A stretch of 64,000 bases of DNA from Methylotenera mobilis 13 (GCF_000384255.1 NZ_KB913035.1:2371093-2435092); one strand, 5' to 3'; shown: positions 19,641-29,038, counted from the first letter of the stretch. A program made the numbers and translations. Notes: a model not told the origin generated them from the sequence alone.

Positions 19641-19711
19641 TGTTTAAGCGCGAGCACCACTATTTAAGATTTAGTGTAAAACATATAAAACTTTTAACAA
19701 AGGAAACTAAA

Positions 19712-20068
19712 ATGAAACAAGTACAAAAAGGCTTTACCTTGATTGAGTTGATGATTGTTGTTGCGATTATCGGTATTTTGGCTGCAGTTGCATTGCCGGC
19801 CTACCGTGATTACACACAACGTTCTGCTAATAGTGCATGTTTAGCAGAAGCTAAAGCGTACATGAATACCGCAGTTGCTGATGCTGCAGACAATCGAGAC
19901 CCTGCAGCAGCTCCAACCGTTTCTTGCGCCACATCACCAACCATGACACAAGCCAACTATGCAGCCAATGCTTCACTAACTTACATTCCTAGAGTTCGTG
20001 GCAATTCAACACTCCTAAGAAACGTAACATGTATTTCAGGTAGCGGCTCTTGTACATTAGCACCTTAA
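19712..20068 (+). CDS. pilA: Type IV major pilin, PilA-like
   Basis: A type IVa prepilin of 118 residues. The short leader MKQVQKG is followed by [22 protein letters not shown], with Glu5 of the mature protein needed for assembly. Cleavage after Gly7 by PilD would leave a 111-residue pilin. Four cysteines occur in the globular part, and the last two in [10 protein letters not shown] form a small C-terminal loop like a D-region. The ATG at 19712 has AAGGAAA at good spacing. The longer in-frame opening from 19595 would begin upstream of the sigma-54 promoter and cannot be the start. The gene is monocistronic and lies about 13.9 kb from pilBC. Confidence 0.95.
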   Translation: MKQVQKGFTLIELMIVVAIIGILAAVALPAYRDYTQRSANSACLAEAKAYMNTAVADAADNRDPAAAPTVSCATSPTMTQANYAANASLTYIPRVRGNSTLLRNVTCISGSGSCTLAP

Positions 20069-20117
20069 TAAGGTGAGCTTGACATTAGTCATGTATTTGA
20101 CTAAATACTCCTAAAAA

Positions 20118-20147
20118 AAAGAGGCCTAATTTAGGTCTCTTTTTTTA
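20118..20147 (+). terminator. Rho-independent terminator after pilA
   Basis: GAGGCCTAA pairs with TTAGGTCTC (one G-U), flanked by A8 and T7 runs, 50 bases after the pilA stop. Confidence 0.88.
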
Positions 20148-20326
20148 TAAGTCATCTTAAAACTCACAATCTCATAACTTACATGTGAATAGATTATTTC
20201 TTTAGTCTATTACTAATAAATCATTTACCATTTTCGCCACGATTTAGCCTAGTGGCATAGATAGTTTAAAGATTTTCAATTGTTGCATTGCAGGTAAACT
20301 GATAATCTAATTTTTTATAACCAATA

Positions 20327-21412
20327 CTAAGTAATTGAATTCACCCGCGTACCACCTTTTAGTACCACAACATCAAATCCATTTTGAACTAATATAAAGG
20401 CAGTAGCAGAACTACGTCGACCAGTTTGACAATAGACTACGTAATCTTTTTTACGGTCTAGTTCCGACATTTTTTGACGAACCTCATTTAATGGTAAGTT
20501 AATTGCACCATCGATATGGTCATACTGATACTCAGACGGCAATCTTGCATCCAACCAGATTGCGCCCTGAGCAATTCTAGCGTCAGCAATATCTCTTCTC
20601 ACCTGAGTTAACATTGGCTCTTTTAACAGCTCAACAAAATCATGTTTATTTAGCCTTAGTAGCTGGCCATCAGTTCTTGCAGTCACGGTAGCATTACGCT
20701 TATTATCAGAAACTAAAGCCTCCTCTCCAAACGCATCCCCAGCATGCAGTTCTGCAACTAACATAGAAGCCGCATTGATACCATCAGCTCTGCTGACTAG
20801 CAATGACCCATGCTCGACTAAGTAATAGTAATCACCCACTGCACCTTGCTGAATAATCACTTGGCCTGCAACAGTACTGATACGTTCCATCCGCTGAAAC
20901 ATCGCTTCTATATTAGCAACAGGCACTTTACTAAACACCCCAGATTGCAATTTTTCCACGCTAAACACGCTTATATCACGCATCCATTCAACCGGGGTTC
21001 TGTTGGGTTTTTTATCGCCTGATTTATGACGCAGATTTTTAAGGGCCTGTTCATCAGTAGACAATTGATCCCATGTCATCATGATATCTAACAGATCATT
21101 GTCTATTCTTAAAATTTCCACATCAGTCAGTGCGATGCTATCCACTAAGTTATCATCACAATTAATAGGATGTTTTGCCGCAGGGCCCTCTCCGCGCAAT
21201 AGTACTTTGCCATTTTTAGCGAACTTTAACTCTAGCTCACCTTTGATTAAATAGACAGCCTGTTTTGCATGCGTTACATTCATGCGCAGGGGATTAACAC
21301 CCTTGCTTACTTTTTCTACAAAACACAATTTAGCTAACTCCTGCTTACGTCCCTCGGAAAGCTTAGCAATAGGTTCAATCGTGTTTAATATGGTGAGTGC
21401 GGCTGTTGTCAT
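20327..21412 (-). CDS. Cyclic-nucleotide-binding/rhodanese fusion protein
   Basis: A 361-residue cytoplasmic protein. A degenerate N-terminal cupin-like cNMP domain (about 10-115) precedes a better-preserved cNMP-binding domain (about 155-270) with the phosphate-cassette pattern AFGEEALVSDNKRNATVTA, close to the FGE-x-A...R-x-A signature. The C-terminus is a rhodanese domain (about 280-361) with active-site loop CQTGRRSS (Cys328). No DNA-binding helix-turn-helix is visible, so it is not a CRP-type transcription factor. It is probably a cNMP-gated sulfurtransferase or a sensor whose partner is unknown. The gene immediately upstream on the same strand, 122 bases away, encodes a metallo-beta-lactamase-fold phosphodiesterase that may degrade the same messenger. 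Confidence 0.85.
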   Translation of the reverse strand: MTTAALTILNTIEPIAKLSEGRKQELAKLCFVEKVSKGVNPLRMNVTHAKQAVYLIKGELELKFAKNGKVLLRGEGPAAKHPINCDDNLVDSIALTDVEILRIDNDLLDIMMTWDQLSTDEQALKNLRHKSGDKKPNRTPVEWMRDISVFSVEKLQSGVFSKVPVANIEAMFQRMERISTVAGQVIIQQGAVGDYYYLVEHGSLLVSRADGINAASMLVAELHAGDAFGEEALVSDNKRNATVTARTDGQLLRLNKHDFVELLKEPMLTQVRRDIADARIAQGAIWLDARLPSEYQYDHIDGAINLPLNEVRQKMSELDRKKDYVVYCQTGRRSSATAFILVQNGFDVVVLKGGTRVNSIT

Positions 21413-21534
21413 GTTAAGCGTCAGTATCTAAATATAGTTAGGATGATATATCTTTTACACTAAGTGTCGTCATCTGGCATGACCATTTGTCAATCATGTT
21501 AGTTTTGATAGTGCTAGTAATTTTATTAATTAGA

Positions 21535-22317
21535 TTACAACTCAAAAATCTGATATCGATTTAGCGCTGATATGGACAAACCAATCTCTACATCAGCTAT
21601 TTCGCGCATGATGCATTCATCTTCGCCCGGCTTTAAGTGGGTAATATATACTTTAAGCTCGCTTGTAAAGTGAGCTTTATCTAATTTAGCTAATTCTTGC
21701 ATAAGCATTGAAGGGCATAGGTGCTTAGATAAAATTGCTAGCTCCAACTCACTATTGCTAAACGCTGTTTCCACAATCAAATACTTAAGCTGGCTTATCT
21801 TATTTATTTCGTGCCAAAGCGCATCACAAATCGTCGTATCGCCAGTATAAACCAAACTGTGAAACGCGCCTTTGATATGATAGCCAACAGCAGGCACCAC
21901 ATGATGCACAGGCAATGCGGTAATTTCTCGTTGACCAAGCACCATTTTCTGCCCCAGCATTATTTCTTGATAGCGTAAAAAAGGCATATCAAGATTAGGT
22001 ATGGCATTAAAATCTGGCCATATCTTCCAATTAAAGATATGTTCTTTAAGAATAGTCAGCGTTTCCCTAGTTGCATAGACGGTAATGGGTTCCGTACGAA
22101 TCCCCATTACCGTGTCAATTAACAGAGGAATGAACGCAATATGATCCAAGTGCGAGTGTGTCACAAATATGTGGCTAATTTTCAGCAATTCCTCCATGGA
22201 CAAATCACCCACACCGGAGCCGGCATCAATTAATACGTCTTGATCCAGCAACAGTGATGTTGTGCGGCAATCACCACCTATACCGCCACTACACCCTAGC
22301 ACTTTGAGTTGTGTCAT
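21535..22317 (-). CDS. Metallo-beta-lactamase-fold protein, class II cyclic-nucleotide phosphodiesterase-like
   Basis: A 260-residue soluble hydrolase. The dinuclear metal motif THSHLDH (His54, His56, Asp58, His59) is followed by IAFIPLLID, close to the class II 3',5'-cyclic-nucleotide phosphodiesterase signature HxHLDH. Further ligands are visible in PVHHVVPAVGYH, YTGDTTICD and a late YITHLKPGED. The N-terminus LGCSGGIGGDCRTTSLLLD is also typical. It presumably hydrolyses cAMP or a related cyclic nucleotide. An RNase Z-like activity is less likely given the HxHLDH form. It lies directly upstream of the cNMP-binding/rhodanese gene on the same strand and is divergent from the esterase gene. 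Confidence 0.82.
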   Translation of the reverse strand: MTQLKVLGCSGGIGGDCRTTSLLLDQDVLIDAGSGVGDLSMEELLKISHIFVTHSHLDHIAFIPLLIDTVMGIRTEPITVYATRETLTILKEHIFNWKIWPDFNAIPNLDMPFLRYQEIMLGQKMVLGQREITALPVHHVVPAVGYHIKGAFHSLVYTGDTTICDALWHEINKISQLKYLIVETAFSNSELELAILSKHLCPSMLMQELAKLDKAHFTSELKVYITHLKPGEDECIMREIADVEIGLSISALNRYQIFEL

Positions 22318-22413
22318 TTAGACATTCACCTTAATTAAACTATTATCATACTTACTCATCAATGAAAGCATATGCAGGCTGTTTTGAGTACAATGTCACG
22401 ATAATCAACACAA

Positions 22414-23127
22414 ATGCAAATGTCTACATCAATTATGACTTACCAGCAACCACTTGAACTAAGCCTTCATGCGTCAAACAACAGCAAAATCAATGCCAGC
22501 ATTATCTGGCTTCATGGCCTTGGTGCAGATGGGTATGATTTTGAACCTCTTGCTCAGCTTCTTTTAAAAATCCCATTATTTAACCAGATACGATTTATAT
22601 TGCCACATGCACCAGAAATGGCTGTCAGCAGAAACAATGGGTACGTGATGCCAGCTTGGTATGATATTTACGGCAACATTCCCATTACGCATGAAGATGA
22701 AGAAGGCATTAGAGCAAGTCAAGAGTACATTAACTCTTTGATTGAGAAAGAGATTAACAAAGGAATTTCATCTGAGCGAATATTACTTGCAGGGTTCTCA
22801 CAGGGTGGTGCAATTGCGTTACATACGGCATTACGTTACCCACATAAATTAGCTGGCGTATTGGCACTTTCTACTTACTTACCCTTACATTCACTATTAA
22901 GTAGCGAGGCCAGCACAACCAACGCTAACACTCCAATTTTTATGGCACATGGTATTTTTGATGACATCATTTCATTGGAAATGGCAGCAAAATCGCGCGA
23001 TTTACTACAAAACTGTCGATATTCTGTCAGTTGGCATGAGTACGACATGGCACACTCGCTTTGTGATCAAGAAATTATCGACATTCAAAGCTTTTTAAAA
23101 CAAGTTTTGTCCTTAGATTTATCTTAA
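22414..23127 (+). CDS. Phospholipase/carboxylesterase family alpha/beta hydrolase
   Basis: A 237-residue serine hydrolase of the acyl-protein-thioesterase-like carboxylesterase family. The catalytic triad is readable: Ser in GFSQGG (about 126-131), Asp in HGIFDDII and His in DMAHSLCDQE. The IIWLHGLGADGYDF oxyanion region and LPHAPEMAVSRNNGYVMPAWYD are highly characteristic. Substrate is probably short-chain esters or lipids. A few in-frame ATGs near the 5' end (22414, 22420) leave the exact start open. xseB starts 46 bases downstream. Confidence 0.92.
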   Translation: MQMSTSIMTYQQPLELSLHASNNSKINASIIWLHGLGADGYDFEPLAQLLLKIPLFNQIRFILPHAPEMAVSRNNGYVMPAWYDIYGNIPITHEDEEGIRASQEYINSLIEKEINKGISSERILLAGFSQGGAIALHTALRYPHKLAGVLALSTYLPLHSLLSSEASTTNANTPIFMAHGIFDDIISLEMAAKSRDLLQNCRYSVSWHEYDMAHSLCDQEIIDIQSFLKQVLSLDLS

Positions 23128-23173
23128 GATTTGGTAGAATAGCGAATTGATTAATCTTAGCCACTGAGACTTG

Positions 23174-23446
23174 ATGTCTGCATCCAAAACAAAATCCAAT
23201 ACTGTCGCTAGCGATGAAGGCACTCTTGAACCTACGCTTAGCTTTGAACAAGCGTTTAGCGAGTTAGAAAACATCGTGGCGCAAATGGAATCTGGGCAGA
23301 TGCCGCTAGAAGCTTCACTAGAAGCTTATAAACGCGGCAATTCACTGCTAACGTTCTGTCAACAATCCCTTGCTGATGTTGAGCAGCAAGTAAAAATACT
23401 GAACGAGCGCCAACAACTTGTTACGTTCAATGAAAACAATGACTGA
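23174..23446 (+). CDS. xseB: Exodeoxyribonuclease VII small subunit
   Basis: Small subunit of the single-strand-specific exonuclease VII. The protein is about 90 residues, with the conserved helical hairpin LSFEQAFSELENIVAQMESGQMPLEASLEAYKRG followed by L-x(2)-C-x(2)-LA. A TTG three bases earlier is in frame, and I use the ATG. The large subunit gene xseA is not in the window, which is usual. The gene overlaps the ispA start region, so xseB-ispA-dxs is a single translational unit in the common order. Confidence 0.95.
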   Translation: MSASKTKSNTVASDEGTLEPTLSFEQAFSELENIVAQMESGQMPLEASLEAYKRGNSLLTFCQQSLADVEQQVKILNERQQLVTFNENND

Positions 23447-24350
23447 CGCCAACATGACAGACAAGTCGACGACTGACTTTTTAATATGGGTAAAAGATAA
23501 ACAAGACCATATTGAAATGGTACTTGATGAAGTGTTGCCTAGTGAGACAAGTGCTCCAGAAAAACTACATGAGGCGATGCGTTACAGCATACTTGGCGGA
23601 GGTAAGCGCGTTAGAGCCCTACTCTGCTATGCAGCAGCAGAGCTATGCGCGACAACGGCAACTGCAGCTGATGCGGCGGCCTGTGCTGTAGAAATGATTC
23701 ATGCATACTCATTAGTACATGACGATATGCCTTGTATGGATAATGACGACTTGCGCCGCGGCAAACCTAGTTGCCACAAACAATATGATGACGCTACCGC
23801 ACTACTAGTTGGTGACGCTTTACAAAGTCTGGCATTCGACGTGCTATCCACGCCTACACTTTGTGAAAATGCAAATCAACAAATATCAATGCTCAACATT
23901 TTAGCAAAAGCATCAGGCTCATCAGGTATGGCAGGTGGTCAAGCCATTGATTTAGCATCGATTGGCAAGTCATTGACACAAACTGAATTAGAAACTATGC
24001 ATCAGTTGAAAACAGGTGCACTCATTCAAGCAGCTACATTACTGGGTGCTTCAGGCGGCTCGCACGAGCAAATGTCTGCTGTGATGTCTTATGCAGAACA
24101 TATAGGCCTCGCCTTTCAAGTCGTAGATGATATTCTAGATGTTGAGGCAGACACTAACACGCTAGGAAAAACAGCTGGTAAAGATGCAGAGAGCAGCAAA
24201 CCTACCTATGTCACCATTCTAGGTTTAGATCTAGCAAAAGAATTGGCGGATCAACTTTATCAAACAGCAATTTCAGCATTAATACCATTTGGTGAAGATG
24301 CAAAACGTCTGCGCGAGCTAGCTGGTTTTATTCTACATCGTAGCTTTTAA
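23439..24350 (+). CDS. ispA: Farnesyl diphosphate synthase (polyprenyl synthetase family)
   Basis: Condenses isopentenyl and dimethylallyl diphosphate to geranyl and farnesyl diphosphate. Around 300 residues carry LGGGKRVRALLCY, the first aspartate-rich motif DDMPCMDNDD (preceded by YSLVHD) and the second DDILD, with the typical C-terminal L-x-E-L-A-x-F-I-L-H-R end. Several in-frame ATGs lie at 23430, 23439 and 23454. I use 23439, which overlaps the end of xseB by eight bases. It supplies precursors for ubiquinone and undecaprenyl phosphate, and dxs, the entry enzyme of the same pathway, follows 35 bases later. Confidence 0.96.
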   Translation: MTDANMTDKSTTDFLIWVKDKQDHIEMVLDEVLPSETSAPEKLHEAMRYSILGGGKRVRALLCYAAAELCATTATAADAAACAVEMIHAYSLVHDDMPCMDNDDLRRGKPSCHKQYDDATALLVGDALQSLAFDVLSTPTLCENANQQISMLNILAKASGSSGMAGGQAIDLASIGKSLTQTELETMHQLKTGALIQAATLLGASGGSHEQMSAVMSYAEHIGLAFQVVDDILDVEADTNTLGKTAGKDAESSKPTYVTILGLDLAKELADQLYQTAISALIPFGEDAKRLRELAGFILHRSF

Positions 24351-24385
24351 CATTAACTATTATTTGAATTAACAACACTCTGCTC

Positions 24386-26239
24386 GTGACTCCACTATTA
24401 AATACGATTAACTACCCTGAACAATTGCGACTACTAGAACGTAGGGAATTGGCTCAGCTCGCGCAAGAGTTACGTTTATTTTTGGTGGATAGTGTCGCTA
24501 AAACAGGTGGGCATTTAGCATCTAATCTTGGCGTAGTTGAGCTCACCATTGCATTGCACTATGTATTTAACACGCCGGAAGATAAGCTAGTTTGGGATGT
24601 TGGGCATCAAACTTACCCACATAAAATACTGACCGGGCGTCGCGAAGCTATGCAAAATTTACGCATGCCTCAAGGTATTGCAGGCTTTCCAAGACGCAAC
24701 GAAAGTGAATATGACACTTTTGGTACGGGACATTCCAGCACATCAATTTCTGCAGCATTAGGCATGGCCGTTGCCGCACAAAAAGCAGGCAGCGAGAGAC
24801 GTGCTGTCGCTATCATCGGTGATGGGGCAATGACTGCTGGCATGGCCTTCGAAGCGCTGAATAACGCCGGAAACATGAATGCCAACCTGCTAGTTGTACT
24901 CAACGATAACGACATGAGCATTTCTAACAATGTCGGTGCACTGAACAACTATCTAGCCAAATTACTGTCCAGCCGCTTCTATGGCACAGTGAGAAAATCT
25001 GGTAAAAAAGTCTTATCAGCATTACCTCCAATGATGGAGTTTGCAAAGCGAGCAGAAGAACATGTAAAGGGCATGGTCACCCCTGGCACTTTGTTTGAAG
25101 AGTTTGGCTTCAACTACATCGGACCAATTGATGGTCATGATATAGATACGCTTATTGACACTTTACACAATATTAAACAGCTCAGCGGACCTCAGTTCTT
25201 GCACATTGTGACGCAAAAAGGTAAGGGATTTGAGCCGGCTGAAGAGAATCCAAATAAATTCCATGGCGTAGGTAAGTTTGATCCATTTAATGGCAACGCT
25301 ATCAGTGCAAAATCAGCAAAGTCTTACACAGAGGTTTTTGGTGACTGGCTTGTTGACATGGCAAGCGCTGACGAAAGACTTATCGGCATCACGCCAGCAA
25401 TGTGCGATGGTTCTGGCTTAAATGCTTTTGCCAATAAATTCCCTGAGCGTTACTATGATGTAGGTATTGCAGAACAGCACGCACTTACATTTGCCGCAGG
25501 GATGGCTTGTGATGGATTAAAACCGGTTGTCGCTATTTACAGTACTTTTTTACAACGCGCTTATGATCAATTGATTCATGATATTGCATTACAAAACTTA
25601 CCCGTATTATTAGCGATTGATCGCGCTGGTCTGGTTGGTGCAGACGGCCCTACGCATGCTGGTAGCTTTGATTTAACGTATATGCGCTGCATTCCCAACA
25701 TGGTAGTCATGACCCCAAGTGATGAGCACGAATGCCGACAAATGCTCACAACAGGGTTTCTTCACAACGGAGTAGCCGCAGTACGCTACCCTAGAGGCAG
25801 TGGTACTGGGGCAGAAGTGAGTGGCACACTTGAGCCGATAGAAATTGGTAAAGGCATCATCGTACGTCGAGGTGAAAAAGTGGCAATTCTAGCGTTCGGC
25901 TCAATGCTTGCGCCTGCTTTAGAAGCTGCTGAAACACTCAATGCCACCGTCGCTAATATGCGTTTTGTTAAGCCAATTGACTCAGCACTAATCGCAGAGA
26001 TTGCACAAAAATATACTGTTATTGTCACCATAGAAGAAAATTGCATTATGGGAGGCGCCGGTTCTGCTACGATGGAAGCGCTGCAACTTATACAAACCAA
26101 TATCCCTCATGCGATTAAAACACTGTGTCTTGGCTTACCAGACCAATTTATAGAACATGGTGTACATGAAACTATGCTTGCTGATTGCGGTCTAGATGGT
26201 AAAGGAATAGTTTCTGCAATTGCGAAGCTAATAACCTAG
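24386..26239 (+). CDS. dxs: 1-deoxy-D-xylulose-5-phosphate synthase
   Basis: First and rate-limiting enzyme of the methylerythritol phosphate pathway, joining pyruvate and glyceraldehyde 3-phosphate with thiamine diphosphate. The 617 residues show [13 protein letters not shown], the [16 protein letters not shown] segment, the ThDP motif [18 protein letters not shown] ... NDNDMSIS, the pyrimidine-domain [14 protein letters not shown] and the C-terminal transketolase domain. The start codon is GTG at 24386, and the N-terminal family pattern [10 protein letters not shown] begins just behind it. It forms an apparent operon with xseB and ispA. Confidence 0.97.
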   Translation: MTPLLNTINYPEQLRLLERRELAQLAQELRLFLVDSVAKTGGHLASNLGVVELTIALHYVFNTPEDKLVWDVGHQTYPHKILTGRREAMQNLRMPQGIAGFPRRNESEYDTFGTGHSSTSISAALGMAVAAQKAGSERRAVAIIGDGAMTAGMAFEALNNAGNMNANLLVVLNDNDMSISNNVGALNNYLAKLLSSRFYGTVRKSGKKVLSALPPMMEFAKRAEEHVKGMVTPGTLFEEFGFNYIGPIDGHDIDTLIDTLHNIKQLSGPQFLHIVTQKGKGFEPAEENPNKFHGVGKFDPFNGNAISAKSAKSYTEVFGDWLVDMASADERLIGITPAMCDGSGLNAFANKFPERYYDVGIAEQHALTFAAGMACDGLKPVVAIYSTFLQRAYDQLIHDIALQNLPVLLAIDRAGLVGADGPTHAGSFDLTYMRCIPNMVVMTPSDEHECRQMLTTGFLHNGVAAVRYPRGSGTGAEVSGTLEPIEIGKGIIVRRGEKVAILAFGSMLAPALEAAETLNATVANMRFVKPIDSALIAEIAQKYTVIVTIEENCIMGGAGSATMEALQLIQTNIPHAIKTLCLGLPDQFIEHGVHETMLADCGLDGKGIVSAIAKLIT

Positions 26240-26281
26240 TGATATACTCAACTAATATTTGTAAAATTTAAGAAAATATAC

Positions 26282-27088
26282 ATGGATCAGACTACGCATA
26301 AAACCCCGATTGAAGACGTACAAAACACGGTAGATACCCGCCATTTGGCCATTGATAAAGTTGGTATTAAGGCGATTCGCCATCCAGTTGTTGTAAAAGA
26401 CAAAACTGGTGGTGATCAGCATACTGTTGCCATGTTTAACATGTATGTACATTTACCACAGCAGTTCAAGGGCACGCACATGTCTCGTTTTGTTGAAATT
26501 CTCAACATGAATGAGCACGCAATTTCTGTAGAGTCTTTTGAAACCATTCTACGTGAAATGGTAAAACGACTTGAAGCGGAATCTGGTCATATTGAAATGA
26601 CATTCCCTTACTTTGTGAACAAAGCAGCACCAATTTCTGGTGTAAAAAGTTTATTAGACTATGAAGTCACTTTTATTGGTGAGATTCATCATGGAAAATT
26701 TGAAATCACGGTAAAGGTATTGGTACCTGTAACGAGTTTATGTCCATGTAGCAAAAAAATCTCTAGTTATGGTGCCCATAACCAGCGCTCACATGTGACA
26801 GTAACCGCACTCATTAATGACTTTATTTGGATAGAAGATATTATCGACTTAGTAGAGAAGCAGGCATCATGTGAGCTTTATGGACTACTGAAACGTCCGG
26901 ATGAGAAATATGTTACTGAGCGCGCTTACGATAATCCTAAATTTGTTGAGGACATGGTACGTGATGTTGCCGCTCAACTAAACGCAGAGAAACGCATTAT
27001 TGCCTACACTGTTGAATCAGAGAACTTTGAATCTATTCATAACCATTCAGCATACGCATTAATCGAAAAAGACAAGCGTCAAAATTAA
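26282..27088 (+). CDS. folE2: GTP cyclohydrolase FolE2 (type IB)
   Basis: Makes 7,8-dihydroneopterin triphosphate from GTP for folate and pterin synthesis. The 268 residues match the FolE2 (COG1469) family, not the unrelated-looking zinc enzyme FolE1. The catalytic/metal segment is [20 protein letters not shown] (about 150-170), where the Cys in PCSKK is the key ligand, with further parts [15 protein letters not shown]-type near the C-terminus. FolE2 enzymes can use metals other than zinc and often replace FolE1. Methylotrophs need pterins for C1 carriers. The gene follows dxs by 42 bases and has its own terminator. Confidence 0.96.
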   Translation: MDQTTHKTPIEDVQNTVDTRHLAIDKVGIKAIRHPVVVKDKTGGDQHTVAMFNMYVHLPQQFKGTHMSRFVEILNMNEHAISVESFETILREMVKRLEAESGHIEMTFPYFVNKAAPISGVKSLLDYEVTFIGEIHHGKFEITVKVLVPVTSLCPCSKKISSYGAHNQRSHVTVTALINDFIWIEDIIDLVEKQASCELYGLLKRPDEKYVTERAYDNPKFVEDMVRDVAAQLNAEKRIIAYTVESENFESIHNHSAYALIEKDKRQN

Positions 27089-27094
27089 GAAATA

Positions 27095-27126
27095 AAAAAG
27101 CCACTTAAGTTAAGTGGCTTTTTTTT
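27095..27126. terminator. Rho-independent terminator after folE2
   Basis: AAAAAGCCACTTAA/TTAAGTGGCTTTTT is a nearly perfect palindrome with A- and T-runs on the two sides. It also faces the 3' end of the minus-strand protease gene and may act on both. Confidence 0.92.
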
Positions 27127-27184
27127 ATAAACGCCAACTTTTGTTAGTATTTAATGACAAAAATTTAAATGTTTACTCTATTGT

Positions 27185-27850
27185 TCAGTACTTTTTAGTT
27201 AATGTCATGGCAATATCATGACGCTTCATTTCCATTCTATTTAATGCACTCATTCCCATAAGAACGACTGAAGGTGATCCGCCTTCTAAAACACTTCCCT
27301 CAACCTGACTCAATGTAATGTTACCTATCTTTAAAGTTGCAATTGTCACACGATACGCTGTGACAACCCCATTAGCTGTTCCAACTAAGACAGGCTCACC
27401 TTTTTTATAATCAATATTAGCAAATTTAGCGTCGCCACTATTAAGTGCGACAGTGGTTGCTCCAGTATCAATTAAGAACTTTAGTGGTGCGCCGTTAATT
27501 TTACATTCAGAAATAAAATGTCCCTGTGGATTAGCGTATAACGTCACACTAGGGTTACTACTAGCTGAAGCATCCCCAACTGAAGCTGCCTGCCCCATGC
27601 TTAATTTTTTTATCTTACCTTCAATTAAGAGCGTCGCAGAGCTACTATCTGCGGCTATTAATTTGACACCGTCAACCGTCTGTCCAGCACTCAAGGTTCT
27701 GGGTTTAGCATCATTTATGATCATCACAGCTTTACCGCTAAATAAACCTACAATATTCACTTTCGTATTTGCTGTTGCAACACCCGACAATAAACACAAA
27801 GAAATGGTGAATGTAAGAAATAAAGATCGATGTGGTCGCACAGATGGCAT
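27185..27850 (-). CDS. Retropepsin-like aspartic protease, exported (TIGR02281-type clan AA)
   Basis: About 221 residues. A signal peptide or membrane anchor at the N-terminus (PHRSLFLTFTISLCLLSGVATA) precedes a small beta-rich segment with an S/A-rich linker. A single retropepsin-like domain (about 105-221) follows, with the active-site motif FLIDTGATTVAL and the later hydrophobic VVLMGMSALNRMEM flap/helix. One such domain per chain implies a homodimer, as in retroviral proteases. The physiological substrate is unknown. The ATG at 27850 overlaps the stop codon of the upstream MFS gene (TAATG on this strand) and is preceded by AAGGA. A longer in-frame opening from 27904 lies inside the MFS gene and lacks this logic. 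Confidence 0.85.
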   Translation of the reverse strand: MPSVRPHRSLFLTFTISLCLLSGVATANTKVNIVGLFSGKAVMIINDAKPRTLSAGQTVDGVKLIAADSSSATLLIEGKIKKLSMGQAASVGDASASSNPSVTLYANPQGHFISECKINGAPLKFLIDTGATTVALNSGDAKFANIDYKKGEPVLVGTANGVVTAYRVTIATLKIGNITLSQVEGSVLEGGSPSVVLMGMSALNRMEMKRHDIAMTLTKKY

Positions 27851-29022
27851 TATTTGAACATTCCTTGTTGAGCTGGATGTTGCTGAGTAAGATTTAAACC
27901 CCATGCTATCACAACCAGACCTAATAACGGGAAAACAGCTGCAAGCATAAAAGTTTGCTGCCCACCCAAATATTGCAAAGCATAACCACCAGCAACACCA
28001 CCCACTGTACCGCCGACACCATATGCCACACTATTGTAAATGGCCTGACCTTTTGCTTGATGTCGTCCATTAAAAAATTGCGTTATCACTTCAACTGAAG
28101 CAGCATGAAAACTACCAAATGTAGCAGCGTGTAAAGTTTGTGCCAAAATAAGCAACCACAAGCTATCCACAGCAACGCCAATCAGAGCGAAGCGAATCAC
28201 AGCCAATACCAAGCTGACGAGTAAGATTACTTTTAAAGTGAATCTCCTCAAAATCTTAGGCATTAACATAAAAATAAGAATTTCACAGATGACGCCTATC
28301 GCCCACAGCAAACCAATCATGCCCTTGGTGTAACCATGTTCACTCAGATAAATAGAATAGAAGTTATAAAGTACACCATGTGCGGTCACCATTAAGGAAC
28401 AACCAACCAACAATGCAACCACATTAGGTTGTCGTATTACTTGCCAAATTGAGAAATGATCATGTGGATGTGCGGCAAGCTTTGGCTCTGGCAATGAGTA
28501 AGTGAGGGAAAATAACATCACTTGGACTGCGAGTAAAAACCACAGCAAACTGGAGATACCAGCATAGTCTATTAAAAAACCTAACACTACTGCCGCCACA
28601 ATAAACCCTGAGGACCCCCACATACGAATACGGCTGTAGTGTCCATTGGTAGTAGCAAGATGCGCTAAGGTAAGCGACTCTGCCAATGGCAAAGTAGAAC
28701 TGGTAAATAAACTCAATGCGGCCATCACTAAGAACATCCAGAAAAAACCATGCGCCCAAAACACGGCCACAAAGCCGCACAGTCCTAAAAATGCAGTGAG
28801 CTTGATCCAAGGGGTGCGCTTACCTGTGTGGTCAGCAAGCCAGCCCCAAAAATTAGGTGCAAAAATGCGGCTAATTTGGAATAAAGACATCAATATTCCA
28901 ATATCAGTTGCTGAAAACGCTTCAGATTTTAAATACAACCCCCAATATGGAACAAATGCCCCCACAAAGAAGTAATAGATAAAATAGAATCGTGATAATC
29001 GATAATGTAACGCTGAATGCAT
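27850..29022 (-). CDS. MFS transporter, HcaT/nucleoside-symporter-like (MFS_1_like)
   Basis: A 12-helix inner-membrane transporter of about 390 residues. The N-terminus RLSRFYFIYYFFVGAFVPYWGLYL is characteristic of the HcaT/LacY-like branch, and the loop 2-3 motif appears as GWLADHTGKR. Substrate cannot be read from the sequence. The in-frame ATG at 29055 would place the start inside the aroC terminator hairpin, so I use the ATG at 29022 (MHSALHYRL). The 3' end is coupled to the retropepsin gene. The pair is separated from aroC by a terminator. Confidence 0.88.
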   Translation of the reverse strand: MHSALHYRLSRFYFIYYFFVGAFVPYWGLYLKSEAFSATDIGILMSLFQISRIFAPNFWGWLADHTGKRTPWIKLTAFLGLCGFVAVFWAHGFFWMFLVMAALSLFTSSTLPLAESLTLAHLATTNGHYSRIRMWGSSGFIVAAVVLGFLIDYAGISSLLWFLLAVQVMLFSLTYSLPEPKLAAHPHDHFSIWQVIRQPNVVALLVGCSLMVTAHGVLYNFYSIYLSEHGYTKGMIGLLWAIGVICEILIFMLMPKILRRFTLKVILLVSLVLAVIRFALIGVAVDSLWLLILAQTLHAATFGSFHAASVEVITQFFNGRHQAKGQAIYNSVAYGVGGTVGGVAGGYALQYLGGQQTFMLAAVFPLLGLVVIAWGLNLTQQHPAQQGMFK

Positions 29023-29038
29023 ATGGGTATCATACCGA

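Larger units (their letters stand above)
19174..19711. other. 538-base intergenic region upstream of pilA
   Basis: It holds the terminator of the MxaD-like gene (19291-19318), an AT-rich stretch without credible coding potential (about 19320-19620), and the sigma-54 promoter and leader of pilA (from 19625). Binding sites for a PilR-like activator would be expected in the AT-rich part, but I could not identify them by eye. Confidence 0.7.

Noticed and set aside
19595-19711. A 39-residue N-terminal extension of the pilin
   Set aside because: It would begin upstream of the sigma-54 promoter. The class III leader with its own ribosome-binding site starts at 19712.
20327-21412. CRP-family transcription regulator
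   Set aside because: The cNMP-binding domains are not followed by a winged helix; a rhodanese domain occupies the C-terminus.
28460-28810. An open frame overlapping the MFS gene in another frame
   Set aside because: Its composition (many Cys, Arg and aromatic residues in no pattern) is that of a shadow of a membrane-protein gene.
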